From: Roseibium sp. TrichSKD4
Lineage (GTDB): Bacteria; Pseudomonadota; Alphaproteobacteria; Rhizobiales; Stappiaceae
Length of the DNA stretch: 64,000 nucleotides
Assembly: GCF_000148725.1 (NCBI RefSeq)
Contig: NZ_GL476307.1
Span: 62,001-126,000, forward strand
Direction of reading: 5' to 3'
Part shown: in pieces, positions 47,789 to 57,757 of the stretch
How the letters are laid out: every line of letters begins with the position of its first letter
Numbering within the stretch: position 1 is the first letter of the stretch
Made by a program: the position numbers and the translations under genes
The notes under the pieces: generated by a model
Seen by the model: only the letters and a program-made list of their open reading frames with translations
What the model was told of the DNA's origin: nothing
Databases searched by the model: none

Positions 47789-48796
47789 ATGAGCAAGGCG
47801 ATTAGGTGGGGCGTGCTGTCGACGGCAAAAATTGGCCGCGAGAAATTCATTCCCGGACTGCAGCGTTCCAAAACCGGAGAGGTCACTGCAATTGCCTCGC
47901 GAAACTTAGAGACGGCGCAAGCAACCGCACATCAGCTCGGGATCGAGAAGGCTTATGGTTCGTACGAAGACCTCTTGGCTGATCCGGATATTGATGCGGT
48001 TTATAATCCGCTGCCCAATCACCTCCATGTGCCGCTGACGCTTCAAGCCGTTGAAGCGGGAAAGCATGTCTTGTGTGAAAAGCCGATCGCTCTCGATGCT
48101 GCGGAGGCGCGCCAGCTGCTTGATTTGCCGAAAGACAAGCTGGTGGCGGAAGGTTTCATGGTGCGAGCGCACCCTCAGTGGGTGCGGGCGCGGGAGATTG
48201 TGCGCAGCGGGCAGCTGGGCGAGGTGAAGGTCATTCAGGGCTTCTTCAGTTACTTCAACGCAAACCCAGCCAATATCCGAAACAATGCGGAGATCGGAGG
48301 AGGGGCGCTGTTGGATATCGGGTGTTATCCAATGGTTGCTGGCCGGTATTTTTTTGAAAGAGAGCCTGTGCGGGTCCTGTCCCTGATAGAGCGAGATACG
48401 GCTTTTGGCACTGATACGCTTACAAGTGCTCTTCTCGATTTCGGTCAAGGGTGCCGTCTCGAATTTTCGGTTTCCACTCAGCTGGTGCCGTATCAGCGGT
48501 TAAACCTTTTTGGCACAAAGGGGAGACTGGAAATGGTGGTTCCGTTTAATGCGCCGCAAGGTGCGGAGACCCTTTTGAAAGTGGACACGGGTGCTGAGCT
48601 TGGTGATCGATCTGCAGAGACCGAGGTGATTGCATCTGCCGATCAATATGCAGAACTGGCGGATAAATTTGGCCGTGCTGTATTGGGAGAAGAGCCGCTG
48701 GCTTATGGCCCGGAAGACGCCGTCCAGAACATGAAAATTCTGGATGCCCTGTTTGCCTCTGAAAAACGTGAAGGCTGGGTGCGCCTGATAGATTGA
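47789..48796 (+). CDS. Gfo/Idh/MocA family oxidoreductase
   Basis: 335 residues. N-terminal Rossmann domain (RWGVLSTAKIGREKFIPGL) with the diagnostic HVLCEKPIALDA near 93-104; a C-terminal alpha/beta domain with GGGALLDIGCYPMVAGRYFF near 172. NAD(P)-dependent oxidoreductase of sugars, inositols or dihydrodiols; the substrate is unknown. The GGGG-rich site about 8 bases before the ATG at 47789 decides the start. Confidence 0.9.
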   Translation: MSKAIRWGVLSTAKIGREKFIPGLQRSKTGEVTAIASRNLETAQATAHQLGIEKAYGSYEDLLADPDIDAVYNPLPNHLHVPLTLQAVEAGKHVLCEKPIALDAAEARQLLDLPKDKLVAEGFMVRAHPQWVRAREIVRSGQLGEVKVIQGFFSYFNANPANIRNNAEIGGGALLDIGCYPMVAGRYFFEREPVRVLSLIERDTAFGTDTLTSALLDFGQGCRLEFSVSTQLVPYQRLNLFGTKGRLEMVVPFNAPQGAETLLKVDTGAELGDRSAETEVIASADQYAELADKFGRAVLGEEPLAYGPEDAVQNMKILDALFASEKREGWVRLID

Positions 48797-48802
48797 AACA
48801 AA

Positions 48803-48828
48803 AAACCCCGCCGTTTCCAGCGGGGTTT
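48803..48828. terminator. Bidirectional terminator between oxidoreductase and infC
   Basis: Stem AAACCCCGC/GCGGGGTTT. On the minus strand it is followed by TTTTTTG, a strong terminator for infC; on the plus strand it closes the oxidoreductase transcript. Confidence 0.88.
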
Positions 48829-48849
48829 CAAATTCTTGATTGAAAAATC

Positions 48850-49389
48850 TTATTTCAGTGGTGCGAGGACCATCACCATCTGGCGGCCTTCAAGTTTCGG
48901 ATTTGATTCGACCTTGGCGATTTCCGCGGTCTCTTCCCGAACCTTGTGTAAAAGCTTCACGCCCAGATCCTGGTGGGCCATCTCACGTCCGCGGAAGCGG
49001 AGAGTGACCTTCACCTTGTCGCCGTCGTTGAAGAAGCGCAGCATGTTCTTCATCTTCACCTCATAATCATGGGTGTCGATGTTCGGACGCATCTTGATCT
49101 CCTTGATCTCGACGGTCTTCTGCTTTTTGCGAGCTTCTGCTGCTTTCTTCTGAGCTTGGTACTTGTACCGTCCGTAGTCCAGAATTTTACAAACGGGCGG
49201 CTGAGCGTTCGGTTGGATTTCGACAAGGTCGAGCCCGGCACCCATAGCGATGTCCATGGCTTCTTCTGTCGGAACGATCCCGCGGTTGGAACCTTCGTGA
49301 TCGATCAACTGCACTTCGCGAACGCGAATTTCTTGGTTGGTGCGCGGACCTTCCTTTACAGGAGGTGGGGCGCGGAACGGACGACGAAT
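48850..49389 (-). CDS. infC: Translation initiation factor IF-3 with AUU start
   Basis: 179 residues. The first in-frame ATG/GTG/TTG options give only about 154 residues and cut off the conserved N-terminal linker. An ATT at 49389 gives [20 protein letters not shown], the normal IF-3 start, with AGGAG 9 bases upstream. IF-3 rejects non-AUG starts, so the AUU codon makes its own synthesis self-limiting, as known in E. coli. Core motifs [20 protein letters not shown] and the C-terminal [11 protein letters not shown] are intact. Followed by a strong terminator. Confidence 0.95.
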   Translation of the reverse strand: MRRPFRAPPPVKEGPRTNQEIRVREVQLIDHEGSNRGIVPTEEAMDIAMGAGLDLVEIQPNAQPPVCKILDYGRYKYQAQKKAAEARKKQKTVEIKEIKMRPNIDTHDYEVKMKNMLRFFNDGDKVKVTLRFRGREMAHQDLGVKLLHKVREETAEIAKVESNPKLEGRQMVMVLAPLK

Positions 49390-49403
49390 GGTCGCTATCT
49401 CCT
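49390..49403 (-). promoter_or_regulatory. Ribosome binding site for the AUU start of infC
   Basis: AGGAG at 49399-49403 with 9 bases to the ATT at 49389. This decides the infC start and explains why ATG-only gene finding would shorten the protein by 25 residues. Confidence 0.85.
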
Positions 49404-49692
49404 CTAACGTTAAACAACATCGGTTAAACTGGCTGGGTCAGGATGCACCAAAACCCTCGATCGCAAGCGCCGAGGCGATTAGCTGGCTCTGACTATGTAG
49501 CCGTGTCTAAAAATCCAGCCAAAGTGGCCAAAAGTCAACTGGTAATAGCCCTGAGGGGCACTGGTTCTCTTCGCTTTCTCGCCTGAATGCGGTTGATTTG
49601 TCATTGTTGTTTGGTGTTTGTCTATTCTTGACTGGATTTGCCTTCGTCAGCATCGGCGGCGAAAAATCTGATTCTGGAGCGTGAACCGCGTT
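49404..49692. other. Intergenic region upstream of infC
   Basis: About 290 bases between infC (minus) and a small membrane protein gene (plus). It contains the infC leader and promoters for both. I could not fold a clear leader RNA or find a gene in it. Confidence 0.45.
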
Positions 49693-50184
49693 ATGACCAC
49701 CAAACTCCCACAGGACGAATCCGAGGCAATGTATTCCGCTTCGCGGCTGTTTTTTCAGCTTCTCCGCATCTCCTTCGGGTTCGTTTTGGCGGTTCTTGTG
49801 CTTGGTGTTTTCATTGCCTGGGGCTTTTTCGGGCACGGGGACGATGCATCTGAGCCCTATGCAATCGTGGCCACTTTCTCCACTGGGGCTATAGCGGCCA
49901 GCGCGATTGGCGGTGTGGTGTTTTTCCCGGCCTTGGTTGCCATCGCTGTTGCCGAAGTTTTACGGCTGCGCGGTATTATGTTTCATGTGGGAGTTGCCGG
50001 AGCGATTGCGCTTGGTATCTGGATGTTCGGCAGCAACGAGCTCATGACCAGCGGATTACGGCCCGGGTCTTCCGTGGTTCTGGCGGGCGGATTTTTGGCC
50101 GGATTTACCTATTGGCTTGTTGCCGGGCGGCTTTCCGGCTGTTGGATGAGCGCTACAGTCGCTAATTCCGAAAGCGGGGGTTAG
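49693..50184 (+). CDS. Hypothetical four-helix membrane protein
   Basis: 163 residues with four hydrophobic segments (LLRISFGFVLAVLVLGVFIA; GAIAASAIGGVVFFPALVAI; VGVAGAIALGIWMF; VVLAGGFLAGFTYWLVAG). Short acidic N-terminus in the cytoplasm. No family recognised. GTG at 49681 has GGAG close upstream and ATG at 49693 is an alternative. Convergent with the YkvA-type gene, overlapping it by four bases. Confidence 0.7.
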   Translation: MTTKLPQDESEAMYSASRLFFQLLRISFGFVLAVLVLGVFIAWGFFGHGDDASEPYAIVATFSTGAIAASAIGGVVFFPALVAIAVAEVLRLRGIMFHVGVAGAIALGIWMFGSNELMTSGLRPGSSVVLAGGFLAGFTYWLVAGRLSGCWMSATVANSESGG

Positions 50185-50576
50185 TTTTCCGTTGGTGGCT
50201 CTGGCAAGTCATCGTCTTTTAGCGCCTCGCGGGCGAGGTCAAAATGTTCTTGCCGAATGTGACCGCGGATCATGGCAAGGGTCGCCATCAATACAGTCGC
50301 GTCGTCGCCAAAACCGAGCCCGAAAATGAAATCGGGAACGACATCCAGTGGCAACACGAAATAGGCTAGTGCGGCAAGCAGGGCTCCGCGCACCTTGGCG
50401 GGTGTTGCAGGATCAAGGGCGCAATAATATCCTGCAACAACATCTTCCATGAACGGAACCTGACGTGCGGCTTTGCGCGCGGTTCCGAGCAGTCTCTGGC
50501 GCACGGATTGATTTTGCTCGTCTTCATCGCCGAGCTTGTGCGGATCAAATCCGATATCGTCAAAAGGAGATGTCAT
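50181..50576 (-). CDS. YkvA family (DUF1232) membrane protein
   Basis: 131 residues. The DUF1232 core AALAYFVLPLDVVPDFIFGLGFGDDATVL near 70-98 is diagnostic. Small inner membrane protein of unknown function. AGGCTTC precedes the ATG. Stands alone, convergent with the preceding membrane gene. Confidence 0.9.
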   Translation of the reverse strand: MTSPFDDIGFDPHKLGDEDEQNQSVRQRLLGTARKAARQVPFMEDVVAGYYCALDPATPAKVRGALLAALAYFVLPLDVVPDFIFGLGFGDDATVLMATLAMIRGHIRQEHFDLAREALKDDDLPEPPTEN

Positions 50577-50674
50577 GAAGCCTTTCGCATTCCTTGTCTT
50601 GCTAAAAGATAGGAACGCGAAAGGTCATTTGCAAATCGCGATGGGTTTTGCCATCGGTTTGTTCGCGACACAGC

Positions 50675-52363
50675 CTAGTCGAGAGCGCGGGTTTCGAGAA
50701 TGCGCCGGGCAATGACCTGGGCCTGAATTTCTGCTGCGCCTTCAAAAATATTGAGGATGCGGGCATCGCAGAGAACGCGGGAAACCGCGTATTCCAGCGC
50801 AAACCCATTTCCGCCGTGGATTTGCAAGGCATTGTCGGCAGCGGCCCATGCGACGCGGGCGCCGAGCAGCTTGGCCATACCTGCCTCCAGATCGCAACGA
50901 CGACCTGAATCCTTTTCCCATGCAGAGAAGTAAGTGAGCTGGCGAGCAGTCATGACTTCAGCCGCCATAAGCGCAAGTTTGTCGGATACACGTGGGAAGG
51001 AAATCAGTGGTTTGCCGAACTGAATGCGATCTTCTGCATAGCGAAGGCCAAGATCAAGGGCAGACTGCGCAACACCGAGAGCGCGGGCTGCAGTCTGGAT
51101 GCGGGCACCTTCAAAGGTCTGCATCAGCTGCTTGAAACCCTGTCCCTCAACCTGACCCAAGAGGTTTTCATTGCTGACTTCGAACCCGTCGAAGGCAATT
51201 TCATACTCTTTCATGCCGCGATAGCCGAGTACCTCGATCTCGCCGCCGCTCATGCCTTCTGCCGGGAACGGGGTGTCATCATCCCCGCGCGGTTTTTCAG
51301 CAATGAACATGGAGAGGCCTTTATAACCCGGTTCGTTCGGGTTGGTTCGGGCCAACAGCGTCATAATGTCGGCGCGAACCGGATGGGTGATCCAGGTCTT
51401 GTTGCCGGAAATTTTCCAAGTGTCGCCTTCCTTGATGGCGCGGGTCTTCAATGAGGCCAGATCAGAGCCGGTGTTCGGTTCTGTGAAGACGGCCGTTGGG
51501 AGAGTTTCACCGGAGGCGATCAGTGGTAACCACTTTTCCTTTTGTTCGTTTGTGCCGCCACACAAGATGAGTTCCGCTGCAATCTCAGATCGGGTTCCAA
51601 GAGAGCCAACACCGATATAGGCGCGGGAAAGCTCTTCGGAGACAACGCACATGGCTTCCTTGCCGAGCCCCAGCCCGCCATATTCTTCCGGGATGGTCAG
51701 GCCGAAGACACCAAGCTCAGACATCTGGCTGATGACATCGAGGGGGATGTATTCGTTTTTCAAATGCCATTCATGGGCATTGGGAACCACAGTTTCTTCT
51801 GCAAAGCGCCGCATTTCATTGCGGATTTGCTCCATGGTTTCATCAAGGCCTGTTGCCCCGAATGTCGATTCTCCAGCCTTATGGCGAATGAGTTCTGCAA
51901 TGCGGGCCCGAATGTCTGGCGTGTTGCCGCTGGCGATAAGTTCCTCGATTTCAGGAGTTCTGGCGGCGGAAATGTCGGATGGGCTGATCCCAAGGTCGGC
52001 AAGGCGGACAAATTCGCCCTGGTTCATTGGTATGCCGCCAAAGATCTGAGCGAGATATTCAGCAAAACCAAGGCGAACGAGAAGCTCCTCCAACTCGCCA
52101 TAGGCGCCTTGTTCGGCCAAGCGCGCTGAATAGTCGTTCATTTGGTGCAGGGATTCGACATAGGTTGCCAACCAGGCAAGGCCATGTGCCGCACGTTGTT
52201 CAGCTTCCATGGCGGATGAGGAAATCCGGCCCTCGACGGTTACTCTGGCGCGCACCTGCCGCGTTGCGGTATCCAGCAAATGATCCAGCGGCGCGAGCGC
52301 TGCGGCGGTCAAGTCCTGCAAGGTTTCTCCGACTTGCGGAGCCGTCACTGCGGCAGTGGACAT
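50675..52363 (-). CDS. mcd: (2S)-methylsuccinyl-CoA dehydrogenase
   Basis: 562 residues, longer than ordinary acyl-CoA dehydrogenases by an extra N-terminal helical region of about 150 residues, which is the hallmark of Mcd. The FAD domain has FTEPNTGSDLASLKTRA near 295 and the catalytic Glu segment FEGAAEIQAQVIARRIL near the C-terminus. Oxidises methylsuccinyl-CoA to mesaconyl-CoA in the ethylmalonyl-CoA pathway for acetate assimilation. GGAGAG precedes the ATG. The other pathway genes (ccr, ecm, mch) are not in the window, so this is a solo locus. Confidence 0.85.
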   Translation of the reverse strand: MSTAAVTAPQVGETLQDLTAAALAPLDHLLDTATRQVRARVTVEGRISSSAMEAEQRAAHGLAWLATYVESLHQMNDYSARLAEQGAYGELEELLVRLGFAEYLAQIFGGIPMNQGEFVRLADLGISPSDISAARTPEIEELIASGNTPDIRARIAELIRHKAGESTFGATGLDETMEQIRNEMRRFAEETVVPNAHEWHLKNEYIPLDVISQMSELGVFGLTIPEEYGGLGLGKEAMCVVSEELSRAYIGVGSLGTRSEIAAELILCGGTNEQKEKWLPLIASGETLPTAVFTEPNTGSDLASLKTRAIKEGDTWKISGNKTWITHPVRADIMTLLARTNPNEPGYKGLSMFIAEKPRGDDDTPFPAEGMSGGEIEVLGYRGMKEYEIAFDGFEVSNENLLGQVEGQGFKQLMQTFEGARIQTAARALGVAQSALDLGLRYAEDRIQFGKPLISFPRVSDKLALMAAEVMTARQLTYFSAWEKDSGRRCDLEAGMAKLLGARVAWAAADNALQIHGGNGFALEYAVSRVLCDARILNIFEGAAEIQAQVIARRILETRALD

Positions 52364-52483
52364 TTAGTCTCTCCGTTTTCATTTGTTTCGCACAGGGCGT
52401 CTAATCTGTATATATGTTGCGTTGCAGCAGGTGGTTTGTCGAGCCCTCATTTGTACTTCTTTTGGATGAAGTGACGTGGCACT

Positions 52484-53383
52484 TTGGCAGAACTTGACCT
52501 TTTGGGTCTAAGGCCATCACATCGTCTCATGATTTGGACACGCACGATCACGACCACCTATCTTGTCCTGAAGGACGCGTTGGGCCATTTCGTCAATGAT
52601 GACGGATATGCCATGGCAAGCCATGTCGCCTTGTCGGCGCTTCTGGCCGTCTTTCCATTGTTGATTTTTATTGCTGCGCTTGCCGGTTTCATGGGGTTTC
52701 ATGATGCTGCAGACAGGGCGTCAAATCTGGTGTTTGATGCGTGGCCGGAAAATGTTGCGAAGCCCCTCGTCGATGAAATTCACCGGGTGCTGACAGTTCC
52801 TCGTGGTGACCTTTTGACATTCGGTGTTGTGGGGGCTCTGTGGTTTGCCTCTAACGGTGTCGAGGCCATGCGGTCTGCCTTGAACCGGGCCTACCGACAG
52901 CAGGAAAAGCGCTCGATTGTGTTCCTTCGGCTTCAATCGCTTGGGTTGGTCATTCTGGGAGCAGTGGTGTTGATCGCCTATACATTCCTGGTTGTTCTTG
53001 CCCCCTTGGTCATCAAAACCGTTGTCAACTGGATCCCCGCAGCTGAGGAGTTTCTGGTGACCATTGATGTGGCACGGTACTCGGTCGCCGGATCGCTTTT
53101 GACCATCGGGCTTTTGCTGACACACTGGATCCTGCCGTCCGGCAGCCGAAAATTTCGCGAGCTTTTACCGGGCGTGGTGGCGACATTGGTCATGTGGATG
53201 GTCGCAGGCGCCGTCTTTGGTGCTTACCTAGCCAAATTCGCGACCTATGTGACGACTTATGGTGGTCTGGCCGGCATCATGTCTGCCGTCGTTTTCCTTT
53301 ATATCTGCTCGCTCGGTTTCATCTTGGGCGGCGAGTTGAATGCATCCATGATCCGATTGCGGCGCATTGCTTCCTCTGGCTGA
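52484..53383 (+). CDS. YihY/BrkB family membrane protein
   Basis: About 284-299 residues, six helices. The family pattern DDGYAMASHVALSALLAVFPLLIFIAAL near 38-65 and FASNGVEAMRSALNRAYRQQEKR near 125-147 is clear. Envelope protein of uncertain function. Start is either TTG at 52484 or ATG at 52529; neither has a good ribosome site. Divergent from mcd. Confidence 0.88.
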   Translation: MAELDLLGLRPSHRLMIWTRTITTTYLVLKDALGHFVNDDGYAMASHVALSALLAVFPLLIFIAALAGFMGFHDAADRASNLVFDAWPENVAKPLVDEIHRVLTVPRGDLLTFGVVGALWFASNGVEAMRSALNRAYRQQEKRSIVFLRLQSLGLVILGAVVLIAYTFLVVLAPLVIKTVVNWIPAAEEFLVTIDVARYSVAGSLLTIGLLLTHWILPSGSRKFRELLPGVVATLVMWMVAGAVFGAYLAKFATYVTTYGGLAGIMSAVVFLYICSLGFILGGELNASMIRLRRIASSG

Positions 53384-54268
53384 TCAGCTTGCCCGCTTGA
53401 GCGATATCTTGGAGCGGATCAAAAGGACCGCGCCCACAACTAGCCCCATGCCGAGTATCTGAATGAGTGTGAGCTCTTCGCCAAAAAGGAAATAGCTCTC
53501 AATCGCTGTGGCGACCGGGACAAGGTAGAATAGGGAGGCAACCTGCGAAACGGCACCCTGCCGGATCAGGAACATTAGCAGCAGGATCGCTCCGATGGAT
53601 AGAACGAAGACCAGCCAGCCAAGCGCGAAGATAAACTGCCCGCTCCACATAACCGTCCAGCTTTCGTAAAAGCTCAGGGGCAGAGTAACCGCAATTGCTC
53701 CGGCATATTGCCAGATGGTCGCCGCCAAGAGGTCGGTGTTTGGGACGAAGCGTTTTTGGTAGACCGTACCAACACTGATGGCCAGAACGGCCAGAAAGGC
53801 CGCCAAAATTGTCAGGCCATTGATGCCAGAGCCGTCGATGTTCAATTTTGCTCCAAGGACCAGAACCAGACCTGCTCCGCCTATAAGAAGCCCGAGCCAG
53901 TGTTTTGGCACGATGCGTTCGCCCAATAATACAGCTGCGGTTACCGCACTGAGCACGGGCTGAAGACCGACAACAATAGCGCTTGCGCCCGCGGGCATTC
54001 CCTGTTTGATCGCCCAGAAAACGCCACCCAAATAAATTCCGTGTACCAGAGCGCCGATTACAACGCAGTGAAGAATTTGGCCAATTTCCCGAGGCCATTT
54101 TGTTTTTGCCCACCAAGCAATTAAGGCAAGAAATGGTAGAACTGCGATAAAGCGAATGGTCAAAAATACCATAGGCTCAGCATAAGGGGCGCCGAGCTTG
54201 GAGCCGATAAAACCGGTTGACCAAAGAAGGACAAAAATGGCGGGGGCAATTCTGACAAGATTTTCCAA
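53384..54268 (-). CDS. EamA/DMT family transporter
   Basis: 294 residues, ten helices in two EamA repeats (about 5-135 and 145-285; LLWSTGFIGSKLGAPYAEP near 14 and QGAVSQVASLFYLVPVATAIE near 237). Start is TTG at 54268 with weak upstream site. Exporter of amino acids or metabolites by family; substrate unknown. Distinct in sequence from the EamA gene at 4700. Its stop abuts that of the BrkB gene. Confidence 0.85.
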   Translation of the reverse strand: MENLVRIAPAIFVLLWSTGFIGSKLGAPYAEPMVFLTIRFIAVLPFLALIAWWAKTKWPREIGQILHCVVIGALVHGIYLGGVFWAIKQGMPAGASAIVVGLQPVLSAVTAAVLLGERIVPKHWLGLLIGGAGLVLVLGAKLNIDGSGINGLTILAAFLAVLAISVGTVYQKRFVPNTDLLAATIWQYAGAIAVTLPLSFYESWTVMWSGQFIFALGWLVFVLSIGAILLLMFLIRQGAVSQVASLFYLVPVATAIESYFLFGEELTLIQILGMGLVVGAVLLIRSKISLKRAS

Positions 54269-54399
54269 GAGTTTCTGCTTTTTCTTGTTCGTTTTCGATT
54301 TGTTTCTTGTTTTGCTGCGTTTGTTAATAATTGTTTCGATATTTTTGCGGAAGTTTGGTCACACTTGAAACCATATTCGGCTGATCAGGCAAAGGGCTC

Positions 54400-56412
54400 A
54401 TGGGCATGACCAAGGCGTTGAAAGCTCCATTCCGCACTGTTTTCGACCTCTCCGTGAAGATGCGAATTCTCGCGCTTAGTTTCGTGACAATTTTTGGTCT
54501 CGTGGCCATTGGCGGCGTGTTCTTCTGGAGCCAAGCGCAGCTCAATGATGCGTTTGCGCGCATGACTGAGAGTTCCGAACTTGCTGATACCGTCTCTGAT
54601 CTTCTGAAGACGACCACATCCTTGCAACAGATTGAACGCGACTATCTGGTTACACCTTCAGATGCGGCTGTCCAGAGCTTTACTGAACGTCTTAGTCAGG
54701 TTCGGCATAATCTTGCACTGGTTGCTTCCCAGAAAGCGGCTGTTGGGCAGGGGCAGAACGTATCTGACCTTGAAGAAAACCTCAGAACTATCGAAGCCAC
54801 GTTTACCGGACTTGATGAGGTGCAGCGGCAAATTGGCTATACTCCTACCGAAGGATATGGCCTCGAACTTGCCGAGACGGCTGGTGCCGTCAAGCATCGC
54901 CTCAAGGAGGAAATGAAATTTGGTGGGGGGCCTGACTTTGAAAAACTGGCGAGAGCCATTCTCGTCGTGCAATTGGCCGAAAAAGAATTCACCTTGAACA
55001 GATCATCTGCGGCGATTGAGGTGTTTAACACGCAATATACCGCTTTTGAGAAGCTGCTGAAAAAGGTCTATATCTCCAATCAGATCAAGGATGAACTGGG
55101 CCAGAACATGGTCAAGTATAAGGCGGCATTCGACGCCTATACAAAGGGTGTGGCCCGTGTTGGTGGTCTGACAGTGGAACTGGCTGACCTGTTTGAGCTT
55201 ATGCCTCCCCAAATTTCGGTCCTGAACGGGGCTGCAACACAGTCGCAATCAGAAGCTGCAATCCGCCTCGAGCAGTCCAGAACGATTGCTGCCTATGCTA
55301 TTGGCGGGGCTATTCTCGGTTTGCTGATCCTGCTTCCGATTGTTGCCATTATGATCGGCCAATCGATTGCACGACCTTTGGGACGGCTTCAAAAAGCCAT
55401 GCAGCAACTTGCCGCTGGCGACACGGCGATTGAGGTGCCAGTGGTGCAGGGCAAGTCGGAATTGGCGTCGATCAGCCAGACCGTTCAGGTGTTCAAGGAA
55501 AACGCGATCGAAAGAGTGCGGCTTGCAGATATGCAAGCAGATGAAAATGAGGCGCGATCTCAGCGTGTGTCGCGGCTTGAGGATTTGATTGGTCATTTTG
55601 AAGCAACCGTCTTCAACGCGTTGGACAGTCTTGACCAGTCGAATGATGAACTGCGCGTAACATCCCAATCCATGGAAAAAGCAGCGGACGATGTGGCGTC
55701 GCAGTCTTCGGATGCAGAAGATGCCATGAAGGGCGCAGCGGAGAATGTGGCAGCAGCGGCGCGCTCAGCTGAGGATTTGTCTCAGTCCATTTCTCAGATT
55801 TCCAGTCAGACCCGCCAGTCCACGGTTGTCGCGCAACAGGCAGCTCAAAGCGCATCGTCCACGGTTCACACCATGCGGGAATTGTCCAATGCAGCAGACC
55901 GCATTGGCGAAGTCATGGGGCTTATCCGTGATATCGCCAATCAGACCAACTTGCTGGCACTGAACGCGACAATTGAGGCCGCCCGCGCCGGCGAGGCAGG
56001 CAAGGGATTTGCCGTTGTGGCTGCTGAAGTGAAGCAATTGGCAGATCAAACATCAAAGGCGACTGAGGATATTGCGTCCCAGATTGAAGCTATTCAGGTG
56101 TCGTCTACTCAAGCTGTCAGCGCAATTGAGGAAGTCAGCAGCATTATCGAGAGCATGGAAAGTCTGGCTGAAGCGGTGGCTGCTGCGGTGGAACAGCAAG
56201 ATCATGCGGTCCATGCGATTTCCGGAAATGTTGCAACCGCTGCTGGTCGTTCGGATGAAGGCGCGTGCCGGATGGGGACTATCGGGAATGCGGCCAACCT
56301 TGCGCGCCAAAATGGGGCGTCGGTCGATACGCTTGCTGGTGACCTGAGTGCGCAAGGGGCTCTCATTCGGGATGAGGTTTCTGCGTTCCTTGACGGTGTT
56401 CGAAGCGCCTGA
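54400..56412 (+). CDS. Methyl-accepting chemotaxis protein, HBM-type sensor
   Basis: 670 residues. First helix about 24-45 ([20 protein letters not shown]), then about 235 residues of all-helical periplasmic sensor with helical-bimodular features ([28 protein letters not shown]), second helix near 290-312, HAMP near 315-370 and the cytoplasmic hairpin with tip [20 protein letters not shown] near 510-530. No C-terminal CheB/R pentapeptide was seen. Intact, unlike the Cache receptor at 17257. Ligand unknown; HBM receptors elsewhere sense organic acids. Confidence 0.93.
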   Translation: MGMTKALKAPFRTVFDLSVKMRILALSFVTIFGLVAIGGVFFWSQAQLNDAFARMTESSELADTVSDLLKTTTSLQQIERDYLVTPSDAAVQSFTERLSQVRHNLALVASQKAAVGQGQNVSDLEENLRTIEATFTGLDEVQRQIGYTPTEGYGLELAETAGAVKHRLKEEMKFGGGPDFEKLARAILVVQLAEKEFTLNRSSAAIEVFNTQYTAFEKLLKKVYISNQIKDELGQNMVKYKAAFDAYTKGVARVGGLTVELADLFELMPPQISVLNGAATQSQSEAAIRLEQSRTIAAYAIGGAILGLLILLPIVAIMIGQSIARPLGRLQKAMQQLAAGDTAIEVPVVQGKSELASISQTVQVFKENAIERVRLADMQADENEARSQRVSRLEDLIGHFEATVFNALDSLDQSNDELRVTSQSMEKAADDVASQSSDAEDAMKGAAENVAAAARSAEDLSQSISQISSQTRQSTVVAQQAAQSASSTVHTMRELSNAADRIGEVMGLIRDIANQTNLLALNATIEAARAGEAGKGFAVVAAEVKQLADQTSKATEDIASQIEAIQVSSTQAVSAIEEVSSIIESMESLAEAVAAAVEQQDHAVHAISGNVATAAGRSDEGACRMGTIGNAANLARQNGASVDTLAGDLSAQGALIRDEVSAFLDGVRSA

Positions 56413-56518
56413 TTTTTCATTGAATACAAATTTGAGCCAGATGACGACAATTCGTCATCTGGCACGTTGCTTTTCTTCGTGCTACGCACAGCGAAACGGT
56501 GCGAGGAAGGCGAATTGC

Positions 56519-57703
56519 ATGCAGGACAGCGTAGTCATTGTTGGAGCAGGTCAGGCAGGAGCTCAAACGGCGCAGTCTTTGAGACAGGGCGGATATGAAG
56601 GCATCATCCGCATGATTGGGAATGAGCCACATCTCCCCTATCAGCGCCCGCCATTGTCCAAGAAATTTCTAGCTGGAGAAGTGGGCCCTGAAGGGCTGTG
56701 GCTGCGGCCGCCAGCCTTTTATGAGACGCAGAACATCGATTTCATTCCTGATCTTGATGTGATTGGCATTGATCGTGAAAACAAGCAGGTGAAGCTGTCC
56801 AACGAAGATACTTTGGACTATGGCAAGCTTGTTTTGGCGACCGGCACAAAGGCCCGTAAACTTCCTCTTCCTGGGGCTGAACTGGACGGTGTTTTGTCGC
56901 TGCGTGGAATTGCAGATGTTGACCAGATCCGCCCGAAACTGATGGACGGCCAAAACCTCGTCATTATCGGGGGCGGCTATATTGGTCTCGAGGTGGCTGC
57001 TGTTGCCAAGACCCTAGGGAAAAACGTTTCCATCGTCGAAATGCAGGAACGCCCGCTACAGCGTGTCGTTTCGGCCGAAACATCGGCCTACTTCACCGAG
57101 CTACATGAAGGCCACGGTGTAAAGTTTCTTCTTCAGACAGGCATTGACGCACTAGTGGGAGAGACTGCGGTCAGTGGCGTCAAACTCTCATCTGGTGAGG
57201 AGATCCCGGCAGATGTTGTGTTGGTTGCTATTGGTGCAGAGCCGAATGACGATCTTGCGGTGGATGTCGGGCTTGATGTCGACAACGGTATTCTTGTTGA
57301 TGGTGCGGGTATGACCAGCGATGAGAACATCTATGCCACTGGCGACTGCACCCGGTTTTTCTCCAATCGGTATGGTCGATCGGTGCGGATGGAAAGTGTT
57401 CAGAACGCAATTGATCAGGCGAAAATTGTGGCGCAATCCCTTTTGGGAGAAGAAGCAGATTACGACCCACTTCCGTGGTTCTGGTCTGACCAATACAATA
57501 TCAAGCTACAGATCGCAGGTTTGTCGGACGGTTACGACCGGGTCCTCACGGTTGGGTCGCGAGAAGACAACAAGTTCTACGTCGCCTATCTGAAAAATGA
57601 TCAATTGATTGCTGTCGACAGTATCAATTCACCGCGGTCTCACATGATGGCGCGGCGGGTCATTGGCGAAGTCTGGCGGGATGCCTTGCTACCAGATGCT
57701 TGA
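56519..57703 (+). CDS. FAD-dependent ferredoxin/rubredoxin-type reductase
   Basis: 394 residues. FAD fold VVIVGAGQAGAQTAQSLRQG at 5-24, NAD fold VIIGGGYIGLEVAAVAKTLG near 145, ATGDCTRF near 275 and a C-terminal domain with FWSDQYNIKLQIAGL. This is the putidaredoxin/rhodocoxin reductase layout, passing electrons from NADH to a ferredoxin, usually for a P450 or dioxygenase. GGAAGG precedes the ATG at 56519; the earlier in-frame start overlaps the chemoreceptor. No partner ferredoxin or oxygenase is nearby. A strong terminator follows. Confidence 0.92.
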   Translation: MQDSVVIVGAGQAGAQTAQSLRQGGYEGIIRMIGNEPHLPYQRPPLSKKFLAGEVGPEGLWLRPPAFYETQNIDFIPDLDVIGIDRENKQVKLSNEDTLDYGKLVLATGTKARKLPLPGAELDGVLSLRGIADVDQIRPKLMDGQNLVIIGGGYIGLEVAAVAKTLGKNVSIVEMQERPLQRVVSAETSAYFTELHEGHGVKFLLQTGIDALVGETAVSGVKLSSGEEIPADVVLVAIGAEPNDDLAVDVGLDVDNGILVDGAGMTSDENIYATGDCTRFFSNRYGRSVRMESVQNAIDQAKIVAQSLLGEEADYDPLPWFWSDQYNIKLQIAGLSDGYDRVLTVGSREDNKFYVAYLKNDQLIAVDSINSPRSHMMARRVIGEVWRDALLPDA

Positions 57704-57727
57704 TCCGAATCTCAGGCAAATTAATAA

Positions 57728-57748
57728 CCCCGCCTCCTCGAGGCGGGG
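57728..57748. terminator. Bidirectional terminator between reductase and purine permease
   Basis: Perfect 9-base-pair stem CCCCGCCTC/GAGGCGGGG with a short loop, followed by ATTTTTG on the plus strand. Confidence 0.92.
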
Positions 57749-57757
57749 ATTTTTGTT

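Noticed and set aside
50675-52363. Isovaleryl-CoA dehydrogenase for the leucine operon
   Set aside because: The protein is about 160 residues too long and has the N-terminal extension of methylsuccinyl-CoA dehydrogenase; it is also 4 kb away from the operon.
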